Origin: Prevotella sp. | GTDB taxonomy: Bacteria > Bacteroidota > Bacteroidia > Bacteroidales > Bacteroidaceae | Length of the DNA stretch: 22,658 bases | Reading direction: 5' to 3' | Assembly: GCA_024681875.1 (NCBI GenBank) | Contig: JAILAA010000198.1 | Span: forward strand, 1-22,658 | Shown here: in pieces, positions 1 to 5,247 of the stretch | Position numbering within the stretch: position 1 is the first letter of the stretch | How the letters are laid out: each line of letters begins with the position of its first letter | Position numbers and translations under genes: made by a program | Notes under the pieces: model-generated | What the model saw: the letters and a program-made list of their open reading frames with translations, nothing else | What the model was told of the DNA's origin: nothing | The model's database searches: none

Positions 1-690
1 CGCTCGGGCTATGCCTGTGCCTTTTCTGCCACCACACCGCTCATGCTCACCCTGCGTGAAAAGAGCGATGGCGTAGAAATATGGTCATGCAACGGCACGC
101 CTGTCGACTGTGTGAAGATGGCGCTGCACGAGATTGTGCCGCGCCGCCCTGACATCGTCATCGGTGGCATCAACCACGGCGACAATGCCTCGGTGAATAC
201 CCACTACAGTGGTACGATGGGCGTAGTGATGGAGGGATGCATGAAGCACATCCCCTCAGTGGCCTATTCCCTCTGTGACTTCAGGCCCGATGCCGACTTC
301 GAGCCTATGCGCCCCTATGTCAAGCGCTTCACTGCCCAGGTGCTGAAGGACGGCCTGCCGAAAGGCGTTTGCCTGAACATCAATTTCCCGCTTCTCGATG
401 CTCAGTCCTCACCTCTCACCTCTCACCCCACACCTCTTCCTGAGGGGAGTGATTACAAAGGCGTGAAGGTGTGCCGCATGGGCTTCGGCTCGTGGCAGAA
501 CGAGGTGACGAAATGCCATCACCCCCGCGGCTATGACTACTGGTGGATGGTGGGTCACTACCACAACGACGAGCCGGATGCCACCGACACCGACCGCTGG
601 GCTTTGGACAACGGCTACGTCGCCATCACCCCCACCCGCATGGACGTCACCGCCTACGATGCTCTTGAACAGTTGAAATCATTTAATTAG
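1..690 (+). CDS. surE: 5'/3'-nucleotidase SurE, 5'-truncated by the window edge
   Basis: The frame is open from base 1 (first residues RSGYACAFSA), so the N-terminus, including the paired metal-binding Asp residues of SurE, lies outside the window; the first internal ATG at 43 is not the start. SurE is a metal-dependent phosphatase acting on nucleoside monophosphates. Visible hallmarks are the GGINHGDNASVNTHYSGTMG segment, equivalent to the family SGINxGxN...YSGTVGAAMEG motif with its metal-binding Asn, and the C-terminal region ending in VAITPTRMDVTAYDALEQL. Between NFPLLDAQ and DYKGVKVCR there is an insertion-like stretch (SSPLTSHPTPLPEGS) that corresponds to a DNA repeat and is not expected in SurE. 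In relatives surE often lies next to lpxB; here about 4.5 kb separates them. The product call is confident; the insertion reading is inference. Confidence 0.93.
   Translation, partial: RSGYACAFSATTPLMLTLREKSDGVEIWSCNGTPVDCVKMALHEIVPRRPDIVIGGINHGDNASVNTHYSGTMGVVMEGCMKHIPSVAYSLCDFRPDADFEPMRPYVKRFTAQVLKDGLPKGVCLNINFPLLDAQSSPLTSHPTPLPEGSDYKGVKVCRMGFGSWQNEVTKCHHPRGYDYWWMVGHYHNDEPDATDTDRWALDNGYVAITPTRMDVTAYDALEQLKSFN
408..450 (+). repeat. Heptamer tandem repeat plus degenerate palindromic element inside surE
   Basis: Three tandem copies of CTCACCT (408-428, the last ending in C) run into CACACCTCTTCCTGAGGGG. The stretch is translated as SPLTSHPTPLPEGS. The second half resembles, in DNA and peptide (HPTPLPEG), the elements inside lpxB and miaB in this window. 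Three heptamers equal 21 nt, so the reading frame is kept, but gain or loss of a single unit would break it. It sits in a surface-loop position just before the conserved DYKGVKVC segment. Confidence 0.6.
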
Positions 691-756
691 CCTTCATCCT
701 TCATTGCACTGCACTCCCCGCAATAGAAGTAATAGACAAATGAGATAAATGCAATC

Positions 757-835
757 GTCCGAAAAAATCCGAAGCCTTCGGATTTTTGTCCGACCGCTTC
801 GGATTTTTGTCCGAAGCCTGCGGATTTTTTCGGAC
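757..835. repeat. Tandem 21-bp repeats with nested palindromes, possible bidirectional terminator
   Basis: TTCGGATTTTTGTCCGA occurs at 777-793 and again at 798-814, and a diverged third unit starts at 819, giving a strict 21-bp period. The outer ends GTCCGAAAAAATCCG (757-771) and CGGATTTTTTCGGAC (821-835) are perfect inverted repeats. A tighter palindrome at about 764-788 pairs AAAAATCCGAAG with CTTCGGATTTTT around one C. The array lies between the 3' ends of surE (+) and the minus-strand hicBA unit, so a two-way terminator is possible. An intergenic repeat family of the host is an alternative. The rest of 691-880 shows no gene. Confidence 0.7.
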
Positions 836-880
836 AATTCTCTTTTTCAGTTGTAAAGTGGACTCAATTAATTGTAGTTG

Positions 881-960
881 CTATCTCGCAACAACCTTCT
901 TCCCGCCAACAATGTTCACACCCTTACGGGGAGCAGCTAGCCGTAGAGGGAGAAGATGGA
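881..960 (-). pseudogene. Remnant of a T9SS-type C-terminal tail (copy A), behind hicA
   Basis: Read on the minus strand, 957-940 encodes IFSLYG. An amber TAG follows at the place of the expected Gln codon (939-937), then about 7-8 bases are missing, and in another frame the sequence continues as APRKGVNIVGGKKVVAR ending at TAG 881-883. This matches the tail of the lyase at 8964-11765 (YNLQGQQLRQPRKGLNIIG...) and copy B at 1689-1784. The IFSLYG part is in the frame of hicA just after its stop. No start codon or upstream domain remains, so it is a decayed tail without its gene. Confidence 0.7.
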
Positions 961-1212
961 CTACTTCTTATAGTAGTACTCAAAGAATTGCTTTTTTGTC
1001 ATGCACAAGTTTGCAAGTGTGTTTCTCACCACTAATTCAGACACAGGGTCAACATGTGTCTGCAGTGTGATGGGACGGGTTAAGTCGCTGCGAATCCACT
1101 TTTCATGACCGCCACGACCTTTGGTCCCTTGTTCTACCCGCTTGCATCCCATGTCAAAGAGAAAACGGCGGAAGTCAGCAAGCGGGATATTTGACAGTTT
1201 CTGGCGTGTCAT
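961..1212 (-). CDS. hicA: HicA-like toxin (putative mRNA interferase)
   Basis: This 83-aa protein fits the HicA/YcfA double-stranded RNA-binding-like fold: an N-terminal helix region (LADFRRFLFDMGCKRV), the glycine-histidine strand GRGGHEKW with the probable catalytic His36, then a charged strand RPITLQTH and a C-terminal helix beginning around residue 58. HicA toxins cleave mRNA and are neutralised by HicB. Its ATG overlaps the hicB stop codon by four bases (ATGA), implying translational coupling. The order here is antitoxin first, toxin second, the reverse of the classical hicAB order but also known. The gene is followed at once by a T9SS-tail remnant. The family call is fairly confident; activity is not shown by sequence. 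Confidence 0.78.
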   Translation of the reverse strand: MTRQKLSNIPLADFRRFLFDMGCKRVEQGTKGRGGHEKWIRSDLTRPITLQTHVDPVSELVVRNTLANLCMTKKQFFEYYYKK

Positions 1213-1556
1213 ACTGTCACAGGCACTGTATATTTGCTGAACTCACTTCTTCCAAGAACAGATTTCAACTGGCTACGGCGAAGCATCGTCGAAGGCGTTG
1301 GCTTCATTACTTTGCCCGATTTGGATTGATGCCATCCGTGAAGCGTAAGGTCACGCTCCAGCGTTCCATTTGCAATTGTGTATTCCAGATAGTCTGAAAG
1401 AACTATGTCAAACGACTTTCTGGCGCCCTCCTCGGTATAGTCGCATCCCACCAGGTCAAGCTCCGGACAATAGGCATTATATACATCCCCGTCCTTATAC
1501 AGAAAGACAGAAACGTCCAACCTTACACCTTTATTGCTTACTTCAACAGTTCCCAT
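1209..1556 (-). CDS. hicB: HicB-like antitoxin
   Basis: The product starting MGTVEVSNKG is 115 aa. The frame is open 34 codons further upstream, but 1556 is preferred because the promoter -7 box lies at 1572-1579, inside the longer version. Residues about 10-70 match the HicB partial RNase-H-like fold: a short beta strand (VRLDVSVFLY), then DVYNAYCPELDLVGCDYTEE and the helix ARKSFDIVLSDYLEYT typical of Bacteroidota HicB proteins. HicB binds and blocks HicA and often represses its own operon. No clear separate DNA-binding domain is recognised in the C-terminal 40 residues. It forms a two-gene unit with hicA. Confidence 0.8.
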   Translation of the reverse strand: MGTVEVSNKGVRLDVSVFLYKDGDVYNAYCPELDLVGCDYTEEGARKSFDIVLSDYLEYTIANGTLERDLTLHGWHQSKSGKVMKPTPSTMLRRSQLKSVLGRSEFSKYTVPVTV

Positions 1557-1571
1557 AAGTCGTATTTTTTG

Positions 1572-1603
1572 CAAAAGTAAGCATTTTCTTATAAACCAGC
1601 AAA
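1572..1603 (-). promoter_or_regulatory. Promoter of the hicBA operon
   Basis: On the minus strand a TTTG (1603-1600) and TACTTTTG (1579-1572) are separated by 20 bases. This fits the Bacteroidota primary-sigma consensus (-33 TTTG, -7 TAnnTTTG). The hicB ATG lies 15 bases after the -7 box, giving a very short leader. Confidence 0.7.
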
Positions 1604-1622
1604 TCTTTTCTGGAAAAGAATC

Positions 1623-1666
1623 AAAAAAACGTGCAGCGATGACGGCACGAAACCGCATCGCTGCAC
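1623..1666 (-). terminator. Rho-independent terminator of the lipoprotein operon
   Basis: GTGCAGCGATG (1631-1641) and CATCGCTGCAC (1656-1666) form a perfect 11-bp stem with a 14-base loop. On the minus strand the stem is followed by GTTTTTTTGA. It lies after the T9SS-tail copy B and before the hicB promoter, and so separates the lipoprotein operon from hicBA. Confidence 0.85.
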
Positions 1667-1688
1667 ATAATATATCGTGAAGGTGTTT

Positions 1689-1784
1689 TTACCTCACCAC
1701 CACTTTCTTCCCACCAACGATGTTCACGCCCTTGCGGGGAGCCGTGAGCCGCTGGCCGGAGAGGGAGAAGATAGGAGTATCAGC
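1689..1784 (-). pseudogene. T9SS-type C-terminal tail (copy B), in frame behind a stop codon
   Basis: Directly after the TAA (1787-1785) of the preceding lipoprotein gene, and in the same frame, come 31 sense codons and a second TAA (1691-1689). They encode ADTPIFSLSGQRL followed by TAPRKGVNIVGGKKVVVR. This is an intact copy of the Prevotella-type C-terminal tail also seen on the lyase at 8964-11765. It has no start codon of its own. It may be a leftover from a replaced gene, or an extension reached only by stop-codon readthrough. The first is more likely because RLVYTKM is a natural end for the upstream protein. Confidence 0.75.
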
Positions 1785-3332
1785 TTACATCTTTGTGTAT
1801 ACCAGCCGTATAGTTACAAATCTCCCGTCAACAGCGTTTACTTCTGCAATTCCCGTCCCTGAGATTTTGCCTGTCGTAGAGCCTTTCTTCCAGCTATTCA
1901 CCCTACAGTCGGAAGCAACATCCTGCCAGCTGCCACCATACTGCGGGCCGTCTACGTTGATGACTATCGGAGCATTGTCAAATTCAGAACACAACTCAGC
2001 ATAGTTACCCGACATGTCATACAGTCCCAGCTCATTTGGCTGTTTCAATGCCACGTCATGCACTTTGCTGCTACTATTGCTCTTATACCATGCTACGTCA
2101 TCTATGGAGTTGCCGCCACAGTAAGTATAGCCACGACTTTTGTTGCCTCCACGTGCGGCATACAGCCATTCCTCCTTTGTTGGAAGCCGGAATGGGATGT
2201 CGGTTTGTTTACGCAAATCAATCAAGAAGGAGCCAAACTCACTTTTGACAATAATCCCGTCGCCATTGCCATGACCGGCTTCAAGGCTTCGAATCAGGCG
2301 GTTGTTGCTAAATGTGATGTCGCTGCTGATGGGCAGTTCTGTCTGCATGATGTAGAACGGTGGCATTGAACCTCCCTCAACAAGCACTGTGGTAAACTTA
2401 CGACCGTTGATGGTGTACTCAAAAGGTTTGTTGGCATTACTGGCACCTGTCAAGCCGTTCAACGAGTGCAGATAGGCATCGTATGTCTGTAGAGTACTGT
2501 TGTTGTTTGTCAATTTTCCGCAGACCACCACTTCATCGCCGACAGCTATTTCCTGCTGCCCATAGTATTGATCAGGATAAATCTTGTAAAGCCAATGGTG
2601 CACCCCTGTGCAGGTGAACTGGTTCCTCGTGGTGCCGTTGTCGGAAATATAGAATGAAGCCGTGCTGCCGAAATTGGTTTGCACTTGCGAAATCTTCCCT
2701 TTGAAATAATATTCTGTAGCATCAATCTCACCCGACTTCAGAGCCTGTGCTATCTCTGTGATGGCTGCCACATTATATGGATCACTCAGCGTGCCGCTGC
2801 CTCTGGCATTAGAAGCACTCTTCTCTGTGGTAAACGACTTGGCATCCCCGTAGTAATAGCTGTCGTTGTAGAGCGCGTATGCCTTGTAGTAGTATGTCGT
2901 ATTCTGGCTCAGACCTGTTATTGTCTGTGAGAAGGGGAATCTTATGTTATCAACCGGTATGTCACGCTCGTTATTGGCTATAGAAAGATTGGCCGACATG
3001 CCAAGCAGAAAGCCAACACGGTCTGGCCGGCCACTATTAACAGTATATGTTCCGCTTACTGTAGCACGGTTTGTTGTGACATCTGTGGCATTGCCCGTTT
3101 GGACCTGAATGTTTGCCTCATTGCCAGAGCCACCGCTGGAACCGCCGCCGTTGTTACCGGAGTTTCCGCCACTCGTACCGCCGCCGTTGTTGCCGGTGCC
3201 ACCGTTGTCACCGGGATTTACAGGGGTCACAATGGGGTCGTCATCATCACCGCCACAGCTTATCATGCTTGCACCCAAAGATGTGGCTAAAAGGATGGTC
3301 ATCATGCCAAATAAATGTTTCTTTGTAATCAT
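1785..3332 (-). CDS. Surface lipoprotein with FN3-like, OB-like and formylglycine-enzyme-like (SUMF1) domains
   Basis: 515 aa from the start at 3332. An upstream in-frame start at 3386 would overlap the preceding gene, and the chosen one places a signal peptide at the N-terminus. The lipobox ends at Cys26 (ASMISC) and is followed by GGDDDD, resembling the acidic export signal of surface lipoproteins in Bacteroidota. A Gly/Asn/Ser-rich linker spans about 35-77. Residues about 78-170 look like a fibronectin-III-type fold ending in NTTYYYKAYALYN. About 180-300 look like an OB-fold (KGKISQVQT, VGDEVVVCGKLT). About 310-515 match FGE-sulfatase folds: FRLPTKEEWLYAARGG, GLYDMSGNYAELCSE, YGGSW. A true formylglycine-generating activity is not implied; such domains are common structural modules on Bacteroidota surfaces. 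It is the last gene of the operon, one base after its neighbour's stop. Confidence 0.82.
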   Translation of the reverse strand: MITKKHLFGMMTILLATSLGASMISCGGDDDDPIVTPVNPGDNGGTGNNGGGTSGGNSGNNGGGSSGGSGNEANIQVQTGNATDVTTNRATVSGTYTVNSGRPDRVGFLLGMSANLSIANNERDIPVDNIRFPFSQTITGLSQNTTYYYKAYALYNDSYYYGDAKSFTTEKSASNARGSGTLSDPYNVAAITEIAQALKSGEIDATEYYFKGKISQVQTNFGSTASFYISDNGTTRNQFTCTGVHHWLYKIYPDQYYGQQEIAVGDEVVVCGKLTNNNSTLQTYDAYLHSLNGLTGASNANKPFEYTINGRKFTTVLVEGGSMPPFYIMQTELPISSDITFSNNRLIRSLEAGHGNGDGIIVKSEFGSFLIDLRKQTDIPFRLPTKEEWLYAARGGNKSRGYTYCGGNSIDDVAWYKSNSSSKVHDVALKQPNELGLYDMSGNYAELCSEFDNAPIVINVDGPQYGGSWQDVASDCRVNSWKKGSTTGKISGTGIAEVNAVDGRFVTIRLVYTKM

Positions 3333-3333
3333 A

Positions 3334-4305
3334 TCAATTTGCGTTAAAAGATATTCTTTTGTTCTGAATAACATGCCACTTGGCATCGTTGGAGTCGTAA
3401 TACTCCAAATTGTAGTTGAAAGTTATGCTTTGGTCCTTGGATTGTATGTATATCCATTTGTACATTTCTTTCTCTGTCGAGAGGTCTAAGGTATAAGTTT
3501 TCTTAACCCCGTAATTAGATGTTTTGTACGACATGTCCGTACAGCCGTTGTCCGCCCATACCGTAAGCCTTATCTTCCTCATCCCCTTTCTGTATGCGTC
3601 ATCACCATAAACACCACAGCCAAACTGCAGCACATAACTTAGCCATCCATTGCCAACATCATTCACACCCATCAGGATTTCATTGTCGACGATATACCAC
3701 ACCATTGATGACAAGTCGTTGCTTTCACTTCCTGTGCTGCTGCCGCTTCCTCCACCTCCACCGCTGTTTCCGTTTCCACCGCTGTTAAAGGCTGCAGTTC
3801 CGCCGATGGGTTGCTCACCCACATACACGTATGTACCCTCTGCCCAGCCATCAAGCGAGATGGCCTCCATCCGTCCGGAACTCGTGATACTCATAATCGT
3901 AGGTTCGGAGGTGATATCAATATACACTTCATTGCCTGCTCGGGTATAAGTCTTCAGATTCTTGTCAGGGTTGATATAAAAACTTACTCCATTCCGTTCT
4001 GTCAGCCTTTCCCATGAAGTGTTAGCCTCTGCATACGAATAGCGTGAGCTCAAGCCGGTATGGTGTAGTTGGAAAACATACACCGTACCGTTGGCCAGAA
4101 ACTGGAATCCATACGATGTGACTGTACCGCTGCTGCCGTTCAGCGCCGGGTTGTTCAGATGGGCTTCTCTTACCCAGTAGCCCACGAGGTCGCTGTTTCC
4201 GCTGCTGCCGTTATCATCGTCGTCATCGCCACATGAGGCAAAGCTCGCATACACAATGACTGCCATTGTCAAAGCAAGCCATTTCATAAAATTGAATTTC
4301 TTCAT
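3334..4305 (-). CDS. Lipoprotein of unknown function with a Gly/Ser-rich central linker
   Basis: 323 aa from the ATG at 4305; a start at 4320 would add MNHNS. The shorter form begins MKKFNFMKW, a standard signal-peptide start. The lipobox ends at Cys25 (ASFASC) and is followed by GDDDDD, suggesting surface display. The N-terminal half begins SDLVGYWVRE and has alternating strands up to about residue 170, reminiscent of lipocalin-like domains of Bacteroidota lipoproteins, but the match is weak. A linker of Gly, Ser and Asn follows at about 175-200, then a C-terminal domain with YVLQFGCGVYGDD and WIYIQSKDQSITFNYNLEYYD that I do not recognise. It is the middle gene of a three-lipoprotein operon. 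Function unknown. Confidence 0.8.
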   Translation of the reverse strand: MKKFNFMKWLALTMAVIVYASFASCGDDDDDNGSSGNSDLVGYWVREAHLNNPALNGSSGTVTSYGFQFLANGTVYVFQLHHTGLSSRYSYAEANTSWERLTERNGVSFYINPDKNLKTYTRAGNEVYIDITSEPTIMSITSSGRMEAISLDGWAEGTYVYVGEQPIGGTAAFNSGGNGNSGGGGGSGSSTGSESNDLSSMVWYIVDNEILMGVNDVGNGWLSYVLQFGCGVYGDDAYRKGMRKIRLTVWADNGCTDMSYKTSNYGVKKTYTLDLSTEKEMYKWIYIQSKDQSITFNYNLEYYDSNDAKWHVIQNKRISFNAN

Positions 4306-4330
4306 ACTGTTATGGTTCATTTACGTTAGT

Positions 4331-4810
4331 TTACTTTCTTCTGCTGTAGGCCGACTGGTCGGTAGTCATGTCGTGGCTGTCGTCGATGCCGGTCTTGCGC
4401 TCAGCCCCCTCCTGAGTCACGCTGAGAAGCACCTTATCGCCGCTGATGGCAGTGACAGTGACGGTGCAGCTGCGGGCACTGGTTGTCTCGTCGTCCTTCA
4501 CGTTGTCTGTGGCCGTCAGGCGCAACGAGGGTGCGCCGGAGGTGTAGGTCTGTTTGATGACGGTCAGCCAGTCGGCATCATACTCAATGTCCTTGATGGC
4601 CGTCTTGAGATTGGTTAACGTCACCGTTTGATCGACTTTCTCTGCGTCAAGTGTCACTGACTGTTGGTATGTCTTGCCCTCAGTCTCCACAGGGTTCAGG
4701 GGTGAGGTTTCCTTCTTGTCATCACCGCATGACGTCATTGACAGTACGGACATGAAGACCAGCACCAACGCGAATATATTGTTTCTTTTTGTTTTAACAC
4801 GAATTTTCAT
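4331..4810 (-). CDS. Small BACON-like domain lipoprotein with a C-terminal tail that looks cut short
   Basis: 159 aa. A basic N-terminus, a hydrophobic core and the lipobox LSMTSC (Cys28) mark a lipoprotein; GDDKKE follows the Cys. Residues about 45-135 resemble a BACON-type beta-sandwich: TVTLTNLKTAIKDIEYDADW, then LRLTATDN, then the final strands TVTVTAISGDKVLLSVTQEG. These domains are common in carbohydrate-related surface proteins of Bacteroidota. The last residues, TGIDDSHDMTTDQSAYSRRK, resemble the linker that normally leads into a Prevotella T9SS tail (TGI... then YSLxGQRL), but the tail is missing. First gene of the operon. No TAnnTTTG promoter was found upstream on its strand. Confidence 0.75.
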   Translation of the reverse strand: MKIRVKTKRNNIFALVLVFMSVLSMTSCGDDKKETSPLNPVETEGKTYQQSVTLDAEKVDQTVTLTNLKTAIKDIEYDADWLTVIKQTYTSGAPSLRLTATDNVKDDETTSARSCTVTVTAISGDKVLLSVTQEGAERKTGIDDSHDMTTDQSAYSRRK

Positions 4811-4873
4811 ATATTTTTCACGAATTATTCATTAATACTATCTGTTCTTTTGCGCAGCCGCTCCCCGCACATT

Positions 4874-4895
4874 CCCCACCCCTTGAGGGGCGGGG
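4874..4895. repeat. GC-rich inverted repeat
   Basis: CCCCACCCC and GGGGCGGGG flank TTGA, nearly perfect. It is followed by a further G-rich stretch to about 4920. It resembles the CCCC/GGGG palindromic elements found inside lpxB and miaB, but here it is intergenic and has no T-tract, so it is not an obvious terminator. Confidence 0.5.
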
Positions 4896-4969
4896 TGCCC
4901 TATAGGCCGGGGCGGGGTAGATAGAGGAGTAGGGTGAAACCATCCGATGCGACGCACAATCCTTACTCG

Positions 4970-5002
4970 TTGGTTAGTAATAATTGTTTGTTAGTACCTT
5001 TG
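4970..5002 (+). promoter_or_regulatory. Promoter-like motif with a hairpin just downstream
   Basis: TTGG (4970-4973) and TACCTTTG (4995-5002) lie 21 bases apart, matching the Bacteroidota consensus. The expected start site is followed at once by the hairpin CGGCACC-T-GGTGCCG (5010-5024). The nearest gene on this strand, lpxB, starts about 245 bases further on and has its own promoter motif. Confidence 0.35.
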
Positions 5003-5053
5003 GGGAGCACGGCACCTGGTGCCGCCTTATATGTTTTCTCCCCGAAATGTTCG

Positions 5054-5086
5054 TTGCTATGTCATAGTTGGTGTGATATAGTTTTG
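5054..5086 (+). promoter_or_regulatory. Weak promoter-like motif
   Basis: TAGTTTTG at 5079-5086 fits the -7 consensus. A TTG at 5054-5056 is 22 bases upstream, slightly beyond the usual spacing. It may be a chance match or a second lpxB promoter. Confidence 0.25.
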
Positions 5087-5210
5087 CTTCTGGTTTAATA
5101 GTTGTTGTGTCTCCTTTATGCTGACTCCTTTCTGTCTTGTTCTTAGTCGCTCATTTGGGTACAAATGATAGCATCTTTCGGTGAGACGTGCAAGAAAAAG
5201 GGGGAAAAGT

Positions 5211-5241
5211 TTTGTGGGCTCAAAAGTATTGCGTACTTTTG
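5211..5241 (+). promoter_or_regulatory. lpxB promoter, nearly leaderless
   Basis: TTTG (5211-5214) and TACTTTTG (5234-5241) are 19 bases apart, a very good fit. The lpxB ATG at 5248 is only six bases after the -7 box, so the transcript would begin at or next to the start codon. This also argues against the upstream in-frame start at 5188. Confidence 0.75.
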
Positions 5242-5247
5242 CGCATT

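Larger units (their letters stand above)
4811..5210. other. Intergenic region between the lipoprotein operon and lpxB, no protein gene seen
   Basis: About 400 bases with no credible ORF. It contains a GC-rich hairpin (4874-4895), two plus-strand promoter-like motifs (4970-5002, 5054-5086) and a short perfect hairpin CGGCACC-T-GGTGCCG (5010-5024). No minus-strand TAnnTTTG box for the lipoprotein operon was found, so that operon may use another sigma factor or an activator. Confidence 0.5.

Noticed and set aside
757..835. CRISPR-like array
   Set aside because: The period is only 21 bases with about four-base spacers that are not unique, and there are no cas genes nearby. It is a tandem palindromic repeat.
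786..1070. 94-aa plus-strand ORF over the repeat array and hicA
   Set aside because: It runs through repeats and antisense to hicA and the tail remnant; no motif, no promoter.
1557..1658. Longer HicB with a start at 1658
   Set aside because: The extra 34 residues would include the promoter -7 box and the terminator arm of the neighbouring operon, and they do not resemble HicB.
5188..5247. Longer LpxB with a start at 5188
   Set aside because: The extra 20 residues cover the promoter, and the conserved LpxB N-terminus begins at MKYYLIAGEASGD.
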